From: Bacteroidales bacterium
Lineage (GTDB): Bacteria; Bacteroidota; Bacteroidia; Bacteroidales; VadinHA17
Direction: 5' to 3'
Length of the DNA stretch: 64,000 nucleotides
Assembly: GCA_025358455.1 (NCBI GenBank)
Contig: JANYJP010000003.1
Span: 1-64,000 of the forward strand
Within the stretch, counting starts at the first letter, position 1, and every line of letters begins with the position of its first letter. Below are positions 10,468 through 19,596 of the stretch, in pieces. The notes beneath the pieces are model-generated. The model did no database searches. It was not told the DNA's origin and saw only the letters and a list, made by a program, of their open reading frames with translations. The position numbers and the translations under genes are program-made.

Positions 10468-10921
10468 AGGCCTTTTTATAATAATTGTTTTTTCTTATTG
10501 TATAACCAGCCTTGCCCAGGAGCGCATATTTAAGTCTGATATTGAACGGATTAATGCGCAGTTATCCCCGCAACCTAATCAGATTAAACGTACCTATCTA
10601 TATAAGGACGAACCATCAAAATTTAAAAAATTTAATCCGGTGGGTTTGTTACTGGGAGGTACATTGTATTTGTATCAGAATATAGTATCTAAACACATTT
10701 CGGCGGACTGCCTTTATACTCCAAGTTGTTCTGAGTTCAGCAAACAGGCAATTATGCAGGAGGGAATACTTAAAGGGATCATTTTAAGTATTAACCGCGT
10801 GAACAGGTGCAACAGAATTGCCGGCGTAGATCTTAAGCATTACAGTCCTGATACGAAAACCGGCCGTTTCCCCGACCCGGTTTCGAGATACAGAAATGTT
10901 AGACGGCATAATGAAGAATAG
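10448..10921 (+). CDS. YidD-family (membrane protein insertion efficiency factor) protein with N-terminal signal peptide
   Basis: ISADCLYTPSCSEFSKQAIMQEGILKGIILSINRVNRCN is the YidD core; start moved from 10391 to ATG at 10448, giving MLKSLSRGLFIIIVFSYCITSLAQE signal-like N-terminus. Confidence 0.8.
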   Translation: MLKSLSRGLFIIIVFSYCITSLAQERIFKSDIERINAQLSPQPNQIKRTYLYKDEPSKFKKFNPVGLLLGGTLYLYQNIVSKHISADCLYTPSCSEFSKQAIMQEGILKGIILSINRVNRCNRIAGVDLKHYSPDTKTGRFPDPVSRYRNVRRHNEE

Positions 10922-11789
10922 GAGTATCTCAGGTATTCAGACTGGCCTTATAGCATTTTTCTTAGCATTTTCATCTTTATCTTATTCGCAATACAATGTA
11001 AAATGCGACTTGAAATTTATTTCACATCTGGTAAATAGAGGTGATTATAATGAGGCATTATATTTAACAGACTCAACAGACTGTTCGTCATTGCAATCGA
11101 ATGACAGCATAAATTACTTTCGTGGATGGAGCCTGTATTCACTGAAGCGTTTGTCTGCTTCATCAGTTTCTCTTTTAAAGGTAACGCCAGTGTCGGGATT
11201 TTACCTGAAATCACATTATTTTGCTGCTTATAATTATGCATATTCCGGAGATTACGAAAGTTCTCTGAAAACTCTTTCGGAAATTGTTCAGGATGATGAT
11301 AAGCAGATCTCCCTGACTAATTTTGAAGCTGCAGGTTTTTATCTGCTGCAGGGAGATACTGCAAGATACAGAGAATCGTTTTCTAAAATACGAAGGGGCC
11401 TGTATGAAATTACGGAGTCATCTGATAATCTTCAAAAAATCTCTGATGATTTAAAAATTCATAAATTTAAGTCTCCTGTTGTAGCAGGAATTTTATCCGG
11501 GATTATCCCCGGATCAGGAAAGTTTTATTCTGGAAAGAGAGGTGAAGCTATTTCTGCATTTATCGGAACAACGGGATTAGGATTAGTTACTCTTGAGAAC
11601 TATAGAAAAAGTGGTTTGAGAAGCTTTAAAACAATAATTTTTGGTACTGCGTTTGCGTTCACTTATGTGGCAAATATTTATGGAGCAGTAATGACTGTAA
11701 ATATCATTGAAACAGAATACAGGGACAATGTTAAAAATTCGATCCTTTTCAATTTGCATATTCCTTTGCGTAATACTTTCGACAAATAG
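10911..11789 (+). CDS. TPR-like secreted/membrane protein with GIIPGSGKFYSGKRGEA motif
   Basis: ATG at 10911 overlaps the YidD stop (10919-10921); signal peptide, TPR-like helices, C-terminal hydrophobic segments. Confidence 0.65.
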   Translation: MKNRSISGIQTGLIAFFLAFSSLSYSQYNVKCDLKFISHLVNRGDYNEALYLTDSTDCSSLQSNDSINYFRGWSLYSLKRLSASSVSLLKVTPVSGFYLKSHYFAAYNYAYSGDYESSLKTLSEIVQDDDKQISLTNFEAAGFYLLQGDTARYRESFSKIRRGLYEITESSDNLQKISDDLKIHKFKSPVVAGILSGIIPGSGKFYSGKRGEAISAFIGTTGLGLVTLENYRKSGLRSFKTIIFGTAFAFTYVANIYGAVMTVNIIETEYRDNVKNSILFNLHIPLRNTFDK

Positions 11790-12660
11790 GATTATTGCAT
11801 CAGATTATTATTCAAATGCCCTGAGAATTTTCTCCGAAGGGCGGTTCTATAGCGCTTCAATTGAGTTTGAGAGAGCACTTTTTTACGAAACTGATATTAT
11901 AAAAATTGCCTGGTGTAAATACTATAAATCCGTATGCTATAAGGAACTCGGGGAAAGCAAGAGGGCGCTGGAAGAGTTAAGCGGAATAAACCCTGTTAGT
12001 TTGTCTGACTCACTTTTCTTTTTAGTTCGCTATGAACAGTCGCTTTGTAATTATTTAAATAATTATCCGGTTCAATCACTCTGGAATATTGATGAAATCA
12101 GAATGCGAATCCCCGACTCTCTGAAAACAATAGATATAATTCCATTGAATGTACTCTGCCTGAATAGTTTAAGAAAGTGGAAAGAAGCAAAAGTTCTTTG
12201 GAATTATTTTTTGGATAATTCAGGATTATCCGATTCAGCAAGGACAGTGATCAGAACTGAGGTATATAATTTGTATGATAAAAGAAATATTCCAAAGTAT
12301 CATTCTACCCGAAAAGCTGAAATATTGTCGGGAATTATTCCTGGTTCAGGGCAGATTTATAGCGGGGCATTCTTCGAGGGCTCTTTTAATTTTGTGTTAA
12401 ATGCAGCAATCCTTGGATATTCGTTTTATGAATTTTATACAAAATATTATTTCACTGGATATATAGTTGGATTAAGTCTGTTTAACAAAACTTATCATGG
12501 AGGCATACACAGGGCTAGTCTGCTTGCAGATGAAAAAAATCTTAATGCGTTAAACAAATTTAACCTTAAAAGCGCTGTTTTGATGATGAAAGTATTAGAG
12601 TTGAGATCTCGCGAAAAAAGCCTGAATTCAGAGTATTCAGATCTTAAAATAAAAAATTAA
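11728..12660 (+). CDS. TPR-like secreted/membrane protein with GIIPGSGQIYSGAFFEG motif; relative of the preceding gene
   Basis: ATG at 11728 gives signal peptide MLKIRSFSICIFLCVILSTNRIIAS; overlaps previous ORF; motif shared with previous protein. Confidence 0.65.
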   Translation: MLKIRSFSICIFLCVILSTNRIIASDYYSNALRIFSEGRFYSASIEFERALFYETDIIKIAWCKYYKSVCYKELGESKRALEELSGINPVSLSDSLFFLVRYEQSLCNYLNNYPVQSLWNIDEIRMRIPDSLKTIDIIPLNVLCLNSLRKWKEAKVLWNYFLDNSGLSDSARTVIRTEVYNLYDKRNIPKYHSTRKAEILSGIIPGSGQIYSGAFFEGSFNFVLNAAILGYSFYEFYTKYYFTGYIVGLSLFNKTYHGGIHRASLLADEKNLNALNKFNLKSAVLMMKVLELRSREKSLNSEYSDLKIKN

Positions 12661-12715
12661 TGCAGTCTGTTAAATAAATTATTATTTTTAACTGTAATCT
12701 CTAACCTTAATCAGA

Positions 12716-13903
12716 ATGAAAAAATATCTTACGCTCATTGCTGTTTTTTGTATGCTTCCGGTTTTAGTATTTGGCCAGAGCAAGTTTAATGGTCTCGACA
12801 TGAACATGGGAAATCTCTACAGACTTTCCGATGCAAAAACCAGGTCAATAAGTCCTGAAAACTTTTCGGGAGAAAAAGGTAAAGCAGGTATGGCAGCTTT
12901 AACTGATAAGGACAAACCAAATGCTGCCAATGCGTCTAATGCCGCACGCGACCTGGGACAGGGATGGAAAGTAAACCCATTCATAAAAATCAAATCAGGA
13001 GAGACGTTTACTCTTGCTGAAATAGACGGGCCAGGTGCAATCCAGCATATATGGATGACCCCGACAGGCAACTGGCGGTATTCAATTCTGAGAGTTTACT
13101 GGGATGATGAAACAGAGCCATCAATTGAGTGTCCGGTAGGCGATTTCTTTGGAATGGGGTGGGGAGTATATGCACCTCTTTCTTCTATGGCGATATGTGT
13201 GAACCCCGGAAGCGCATTTAATTGTTACTGGGTAATGCCATTCCGGAAAAAGTGCAGGATAACCATGGAAAATATTAATGATTCTGAAGCTATGAATTTA
13301 TACTACCAGATCGATTACACGCTGACAGAAGTGCCTGCTGATGCAGGTTATTTCCATGCCCAGTTCCGAAGATCAAATCCGGACGAAACATCCATTTACA
13401 CCATAAATGACGGTATTAAGGGAAAAGGACAATATGTAGGAGTCTATCTTGCAATGGGCATTCATAATAACGGCTGGTGGGGTGAAGGAGAGATCAAATT
13501 CTTTATTGACGGAGACTTACAGTTTCCAACAATATGTGGTACCGGGACTGAAGATTATTTTTGTGGCTCTTATGATTTTGATACAAATAAAAAGAATCAG
13601 GCCGGAGTGGATGATTCAAATTATACTGAATTCTGTACTCCATATACCGGATTACATCAGGTAATCAGGGGAGACGGTCATTATAATGTCATGCAGCGTT
13701 TTGGTATGTACAGATGGCATATATTAGATCCTGTTCGTTTTGAAAAAGATCTTAAAATAACCATTCAGGATCTTGGGTGGCATAAAGCCGGCAGGTATCT
13801 GAAACAACAGTCAGATATTGCATCAACCTGTTTCTGGTATCAGACAGAACCTCATGCTAAATTCCCTAAGCTTCCGGAATGGCAGAAGCTTGAAGTAAAC
13901 TAA
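12716..13903 (+). CDS. DUF2961 / GH172-family protein
   Basis: GPGAIQHIWMTP..., LRVYWDDETEPSIECPVGDFFGMGWG, GTGTEDYFCGSYDF are hallmark DUF2961 motifs. Confidence 0.9.
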   Translation: MKKYLTLIAVFCMLPVLVFGQSKFNGLDMNMGNLYRLSDAKTRSISPENFSGEKGKAGMAALTDKDKPNAANASNAARDLGQGWKVNPFIKIKSGETFTLAEIDGPGAIQHIWMTPTGNWRYSILRVYWDDETEPSIECPVGDFFGMGWGVYAPLSSMAICVNPGSAFNCYWVMPFRKKCRITMENINDSEAMNLYYQIDYTLTEVPADAGYFHAQFRRSNPDETSIYTINDGIKGKGQYVGVYLAMGIHNNGWWGEGEIKFFIDGDLQFPTICGTGTEDYFCGSYDFDTNKKNQAGVDDSNYTEFCTPYTGLHQVIRGDGHYNVMQRFGMYRWHILDPVRFEKDLKITIQDLGWHKAGRYLKQQSDIASTCFWYQTEPHAKFPKLPEWQKLEVN

Positions 13904-13921
13904 TTTGGCAGGACTGTCAAT

Positions 13922-14617
13922 TCAGGCTTTTGTAATCGAAAGTACTTCCCAGCCTCTTTTTACAGATTCTTTTAAAAGTTTCTTATCGGGATTAACACAT
14001 ACCGGATGTCCTACTGAGCTAAGTATAGGCAGGTCATCAATGGAATCACCGTAATACCATGATTGCCAAGGATCTATATTGTTAGTATTACAATACTGTG
14101 TTAACCTGATTACCTTCTCTTTACCGAAACAAAACAAACCAACCGGGTGTCCTGTATAAATTCCATTTTTTAATTTAAGCTCGGAGCAGATTATGTCATC
14201 CATCTCCAGATAATTGGCAACTTCCCGGCATACAGGTAATATAGCTGATGAAAGAAGTACAACTCTGATTCCGTGAATTTTATGAAAATTGATTTTTTCG
14301 CGAATTTCGGGACGGATAGTTTTTACCAAACGATCCTTAAACATTTCAGCGGAGAAATCTTTCAATGATGACTCGGAAACGCCTTTAAGCCAACCAACAA
14401 GTGAATTGATTAATTTAACAGTATCCCTTAACTTAAACTTGTATAACAAAGAGACATAGGTACCTCTCAGCAGATCAATTATATTAATAAGTTTTTTTTC
14501 ATAAGCATACTGAATTAAAACCTTGCCGCTGTTCGTACTTATCACTGTGCGATCAAGGTCAAAAAATGCGATGCCATTTTTATCCGGATTATTATCTTTT
14601 GAAAAAATGGTTTCCAT
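13922..14617 (-). CDS. HAD-superfamily IB phosphatase (SerB-like)
   Basis: FFDLDRTVIST motif I, LLSSA motif II, YGDSIDDLPILSSVGHPVCVNPDKKL motif III/IV. Confidence 0.9.
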   Translation of the reverse strand: METIFSKDNNPDKNGIAFFDLDRTVISTNSGKVLIQYAYEKKLINIIDLLRGTYVSLLYKFKLRDTVKLINSLVGWLKGVSESSLKDFSAEMFKDRLVKTIRPEIREKINFHKIHGIRVVLLSSAILPVCREVANYLEMDDIICSELKLKNGIYTGHPVGLFCFGKEKVIRLTQYCNTNNIDPWQSWYYGDSIDDLPILSSVGHPVCVNPDKKLLKESVKRGWEVLSITKA

Positions 14618-14694
14618 CCGGATTGTATATGGTGTTTAAAGCTGATAAGCAAACCTTCGTGACCTTTGCGGTTAAAAAGATACCATTTGGAAAT

Positions 14695-16221
14695 TTATTT
14701 CCCTGAATTACTTACAAAAGCAACCTGTTTGCTATCGGGGCTCCATGAGGGTACGTTAATTGTTCCCTGACCACCATATAGATAAGCTAATACTTTTATT
14801 TCTCCTCCGTTAACAGGCATTATTCTCAACATTACCCTTTTATAGGAAGGGTGGCTGTTTGGATCTATATCAAGCGGGAAAGAGATAAGCACTATCCATT
14901 TTCCATCAGGAGAGATATGCGGGAACCAGTTATTGTATTTGTCAAAAGTAATCTGCTCCCTGCCTGAACCATCAGGTTTCATGCGCCAGATCTGCATTGT
15001 TCCTGTATGATTGCCATTGTAGTAAATATATTTCCCATCGGGGGAATATTCACAACCGTCAACATGTTCACCGGCTTTTATATCAGTCAATGCAACCTCT
15101 TTTCCACCGTTAATTGAATTCCGGTACAGGTTAAAAACAGTTTTTCCATCGCGCATAGCAACATAAACAACCTCTTTATTATTTGGTGCCCATCCATGAA
15201 AGTAAGAAGGTGTTTTTTCTGTAATCATTTTAGGCTCTCCACCTGTTAAAGGAAGAATATAAACAGAGGAACCTCCTCCGGGCAAACCCTGTCTTTGACT
15301 GCTGACAGCCAGTAATTTGCCATCAAATGAAATGCCATGATCATTATTATTATTGTTGGCTGATCCGGTATTTAGTTTTACAATTTCACCTCCGGTAACC
15401 GGGATAGTATATAATGATCCGTCCATATTGAAAAGAAGTTTCTTGCCGTCGGGCATCCAGTTAGGAGCTTCGAACCTTCCGGCTCTTTCATAGATTACCA
15501 ATCTTTTTCCGTCAGATACATTTATGGTTTCCATTCTGCATCCAAGGTATCCTGAAGAGCCTGGGTTGTAAGCATCGCCTACTGGTTGATCAATTCTTAG
15601 GTTCCAGATCTTAACTTCCTCTGTTACTTCAGGATTGTGTGAACATATGAACGGACCAGCAAGTACTTCATCGGGGAGGTTTCCCATTTCATGTGTGCCA
15701 ATAATCTCAAGAGCTTTACCCGTGTGGGCTGCTCTAAAAGTGATTTTCTTACCAATCCTTTCGATCTGCATAATATTAAATGATGAATCTGCTGCAAATA
15801 TCTCATCCTGAGGATCCCTCATTGCTGCTCCGGCTGATACCCGCCATTGAAGCGCTGTCATCCCGTCACCGTGAAGAGCTGCAGTTATATGGGATGATTT
15901 TTCATCTGTTGTCTCCCTGATCATCCACCCGGTTTTCCTGTGTGCCTCTTTACCCTTACCAACAAACCCGAAATTGGCTGTCATTATGAAATCGCCTTTG
16001 ATCTTGTTGAAGAGATAGTGGAATTCATCTCTTTCAAACCAGATGTTATAGCCGCCTCCCATAAGTGTATAACTCTGATCAGTTTGATTATAAACAGCAG
16101 AGCCGGTTTTTTTGGGATTCCCTATATCAGAATTATTCTGAAAAACGCCCACCTGCCCCGATTGGGATTGAACTACATTGAAAGAGGTCCACATTGCTAA
16201 AAGAGTTATTAAGTACTTCAT
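14695..16221 (-). CDS. TolB-like PD40 beta-propeller protein with N-terminal DUF1349-like domain
   Basis: Repeated PDGKxLxF/SPDGKYIYY/SPDGKWIVLISF/SPDSKQVAFVS PD40 motifs, N-terminal concanavalin-like segment. Confidence 0.8.
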   Translation of the reverse strand: MKYLITLLAMWTSFNVVQSQSGQVGVFQNNSDIGNPKKTGSAVYNQTDQSYTLMGGGYNIWFERDEFHYLFNKIKGDFIMTANFGFVGKGKEAHRKTGWMIRETTDEKSSHITAALHGDGMTALQWRVSAGAAMRDPQDEIFAADSSFNIMQIERIGKKITFRAAHTGKALEIIGTHEMGNLPDEVLAGPFICSHNPEVTEEVKIWNLRIDQPVGDAYNPGSSGYLGCRMETINVSDGKRLVIYERAGRFEAPNWMPDGKKLLFNMDGSLYTIPVTGGEIVKLNTGSANNNNNDHGISFDGKLLAVSSQRQGLPGGGSSVYILPLTGGEPKMITEKTPSYFHGWAPNNKEVVYVAMRDGKTVFNLYRNSINGGKEVALTDIKAGEHVDGCEYSPDGKYIYYNGNHTGTMQIWRMKPDGSGREQITFDKYNNWFPHISPDGKWIVLISFPLDIDPNSHPSYKRVMLRIMPVNGGEIKVLAYLYGGQGTINVPSWSPDSKQVAFVSNSGK

Positions 16222-16552
16222 ATTTAAGTTTTAAGGAGTTATTAGGCAAATATGTATCTGAAATAATTATTCATATAAAGTTAATAGTATTTTGGCAACA
16301 CAAACATCCTGAAATATTTTTGCTATTGATATAGAGACACAAATAATCAGGTAATTTTAGCAGTAAACAAAAGAAATTGAATTATTTTGTCATTGAAATC
16401 GACAGACACCGACATTAACAATCAATTTTTAATCGCTGTCTGGGCAACTGACCTCATTCCTGGAAGAGATGATTATGCAATAAGGTTTGCAGGAAATTTC
16501 CAGGACGGCGCTAATTAGTTGAGATTCTGTTTTAATTATATACATTTTAAAA

Positions 16553-17992
16553 ATGTCAGGTATAAAACCCGCACGCAGATGGCAACCGGCTTTTTATCCA
16601 TTCAAACGGGAGAAGTTCAGCAGACGCGTTCTGGCAAAAACCGAACTGTATATTAAGGGGCCTTTGTTTGGGTGCCGTATGTGTGGCAACTGTCTTCTTC
16701 AGGAAACCGCATTAATATGCCCCATGGAATGCCCCAAAGGTATCAGGAATGGTCCTTGCGGTGGCATTACCCCTGAAAAAATGTGTTATGTGGATGAAAC
16801 CAGAAAATGTATCTGGTACGCTATTTATAAAAGAGCGTTAAACACAGGGAGAGAAGAAACATTACTTGAGATTCTGCCTCCTATTGACTGGAGTAAGACA
16901 GGTACCGAAACCTGGGGTGATGTTTTCAGACAGGTGAGAATTGTTGGTCCGGGCAAGTTCTTTGGCGGGATCCTTTCAAAAGACAAAATAAAAAAGGAAG
17001 AAACCTGGAATAGTATTTTTAAAACAATACGTCAGCCTGAATGGTGGCAGGGCGATTCTGATTATCATCCTGCCCCGGCAGGAGAACCAGCTTCAGATCT
17101 GGAACGCCAGTTGCGTAATGGAAAGTTCGTTGTAGCCACGGAAGTGACACCCCCGATAAGTTCAGGAACCGAGAAACTAATAAGAGACATCAGTTCAGTA
17201 AAACCTTATGTGACTGCCATAAATTTTACTGATTCTTCATCGGCTAATCCTAAGATGTCAAGTCTTGCCTGCTGCAAAGTAGCTCTTGATCTGGAAACTG
17301 AACCGGTTTTACAGATTGCATCCCGTGATACTACAAGAACGGGTCTTCAGTCAACTGCAGTCGGAATTAACACATTGGGAATAAGGAATATACTCTGTAT
17401 AACAGGTGATAGTGCCAGGATTGGCCCTGTTCCTACGAGCAATATGAATGTTGTTGATATCGATTCCGTACAGATGCTCTGGATTCTCAGAAGAATGAGA
17501 GATGAGAGAATATATCTCGATGGCCGCACGATGAAAGAAACTCCAAAGTTCTTCCTCGGGGCAGCAACATCTCCTTTTTCTTCGGATCCTGTATTACAGG
17601 CCATTAAAGACCATAAAAAAATAAATGCCGGCGCCCAGTTTTTCCAGACAAACCTTATTTTCGATCCCAAAAGGCTTGATCCCTGGCTTGAACAGCTTGA
17701 CAAGAGAAACTTATTAAATAAGGTTTATTTGCTTATCGGGATTGCTCCTCTTAAAAGTTATAAGATAGCACTCTACCTGCATACAAAAGTCCCTGGTGTC
17801 AGTCTGCCTGAGAGTATTCTGAAACGTATGGAAAAAGCAGGCGAATCAGCTCCTGAGGAAGGTATTCAGATAGCTCTTGAAATGATTACATCAATTAAGC
17901 TTAAACAGGGTATAAATGGTATTCATTTAATGACATTAGGATGGGAATCATCAGTTCAGAGGCTTGTGACAGAATCAGGACTGAATAAGTAA
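16553..17992 (+). CDS. MetV-like zinc-binding domain fused to 5,10-methylenetetrahydrofolate reductase (MetF)
   Basis: Cys-rich GCRMCGNCLLQETALICPMECPKGIRNGPCGG (MTHFR_C/MetV) followed by FVVATEVTPPISSGTEKLIRD...NFTDSSSANPKMSSLACC...GINTLGIRNILCITGD (MTHFR barrel). Confidence 0.88.
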   Translation: MSGIKPARRWQPAFYPFKREKFSRRVLAKTELYIKGPLFGCRMCGNCLLQETALICPMECPKGIRNGPCGGITPEKMCYVDETRKCIWYAIYKRALNTGREETLLEILPPIDWSKTGTETWGDVFRQVRIVGPGKFFGGILSKDKIKKEETWNSIFKTIRQPEWWQGDSDYHPAPAGEPASDLERQLRNGKFVVATEVTPPISSGTEKLIRDISSVKPYVTAINFTDSSSANPKMSSLACCKVALDLETEPVLQIASRDTTRTGLQSTAVGINTLGIRNILCITGDSARIGPVPTSNMNVVDIDSVQMLWILRRMRDERIYLDGRTMKETPKFFLGAATSPFSSDPVLQAIKDHKKINAGAQFFQTNLIFDPKRLDPWLEQLDKRNLLNKVYLLIGIAPLKSYKIALYLHTKVPGVSLPESILKRMEKAGESAPEEGIQIALEMITSIKLKQGINGIHLMTLGWESSVQRLVTESGLNK

Positions 17993-18054
17993 AGATTTAA
18001 AGTGACTTCGAAATTTGATAATGTGATTGAGTATATTTGATGTGAAAAATATAT

Positions 18055-19533
18055 ATGTTATTATTAGGAATTGATTTGGGAAGTTCTTCAGTTAAAGCTT
18101 CAGTGATAGACGGAGAAAACGGTAAATGCCTGACGACAGCCTTTTATCCAAAGGATGAAATGAAGATTATAGCTAATAAACCCGGATGGGCTGAACAGAA
18201 TACTGAGGTCTGGTGGAATAATCTTAAAGCATCTGTTTCTGAGTGCACCTCAATACTTGGACCAAAGAAACAGGCCATAGGGGCAATAGGAATATCTTAC
18301 CAGATGCACGGTCTGGTTACTGTTGACAAGTTCAATAAAGTACTTCGTCCAGCAATAATCTGGTGCGATAGCAGGGCGGTAGAATATGGTGAAAAAGCGT
18401 TTAATTCATTAGGTAAAGATTTTTGTCTTTCACACCTGTTGAATTCACCTGGCAATTTTACTGCTTCAAAACTTGCATGGGTTAAAGAAAACGAACCTGA
18501 ATTATTCGATAACATCCATAAGATAATGCTCCCCGGCGACTATATAGCTCTAAAGCTAACCGGAGAGCTGACTACTTCATTTACAGGACTTTCTGAAGGC
18601 ATTTTCTGGGATTTTTCCGAAAATCGTGTCTCTGATGAACTTATGGATTATTACGGCTTTAACAAGAGCATCCTGCCTGAGGCTAAGCCTTCATACTCGA
18701 TTCAGGGTACCCTTTTAAAGTCAGTTGCATCAGATCTTGGATTGCCGGCTGGAATACCTGTTTCTTACAGGGCTGGTGATCAGCCAAATAATGCTCTTTC
18801 CCTTAATGTTCTTAATCCCGGGGAAGTAGCTGCTACAGCCGGTACTTCAGGTGTTATTTATGGTGTTACCGACAATAAAAAGTTTGATCTGCTTTCAAGA
18901 GTAAATACATTTCTTCATGTAAACCATACAATTACAAATACACGCCTGGGAGTATTATTATGTATAAATGGAACAGGGATCCTGAATTCATGGCTGCGCA
19001 GGTATACAAATGGTAAATTGTCGTATAATGACATGAATGATCAGGCCGAAAAAATTGCCCCTGGCTCAGAGGGACTAAGTATACTGCCATTTGGTAACGG
19101 GGCAGAAAGGATGTTGGGAAATAAAGATAAGGGAGCACATATTGCCGGTTTGAACTTTAATAGTCATACTAACGCTCATTTGTTCAGGGCAGCTCAGGAG
19201 GGGATAGCTTTCTCATTCCGTTTCGGGCTCGATGTTATGAAAGATACAGGACTTAACCCGCAGGTTATAAGAGCTGGTGAGTCAAATATGTTCCTGAGCA
19301 GAGTTTTCAGAGAAACCTTATCGAATATTACCGGTACCGTGATTCACCTTTATAATACCGATGGATCAATAGGAGCTGCCCGGGGTGCGGGAATCGGCCG
19401 CGGTTATTTTAAATCAGAAAATGAAGCATTCAGAGGACTTGTTGTTCTTGGTGCCACAGAACCGGAAATGAAAGGATCACATGAAATAGAAGAGGCATAT
19501 CTGAAATGGAAAAATTTGCTGATGAACTTATAA
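18055..19533 (+). CDS. xylB: Xylulokinase (FGGY family)
   Basis: LLGIDLGSSSVKASVID, GISYQMHGLV, RPAIIWCDSRA, adjacent to xylA. Confidence 0.93.
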   Translation: MLLLGIDLGSSSVKASVIDGENGKCLTTAFYPKDEMKIIANKPGWAEQNTEVWWNNLKASVSECTSILGPKKQAIGAIGISYQMHGLVTVDKFNKVLRPAIIWCDSRAVEYGEKAFNSLGKDFCLSHLLNSPGNFTASKLAWVKENEPELFDNIHKIMLPGDYIALKLTGELTTSFTGLSEGIFWDFSENRVSDELMDYYGFNKSILPEAKPSYSIQGTLLKSVASDLGLPAGIPVSYRAGDQPNNALSLNVLNPGEVAATAGTSGVIYGVTDNKKFDLLSRVNTFLHVNHTITNTRLGVLLCINGTGILNSWLRRYTNGKLSYNDMNDQAEKIAPGSEGLSILPFGNGAERMLGNKDKGAHIAGLNFNSHTNAHLFRAAQEGIAFSFRFGLDVMKDTGLNPQVIRAGESNMFLSRVFRETLSNITGTVIHLYNTDGSIGAARGAGIGRGYFKSENEAFRGLVVLGATEPEMKGSHEIEEAYLKWKNLLMNL

Positions 19534-19596
19534 CTATTGATTTTCGAGCGCCACGATTAGTAAAATTAATGTATAGTCATTTAATAACTTTTCACT

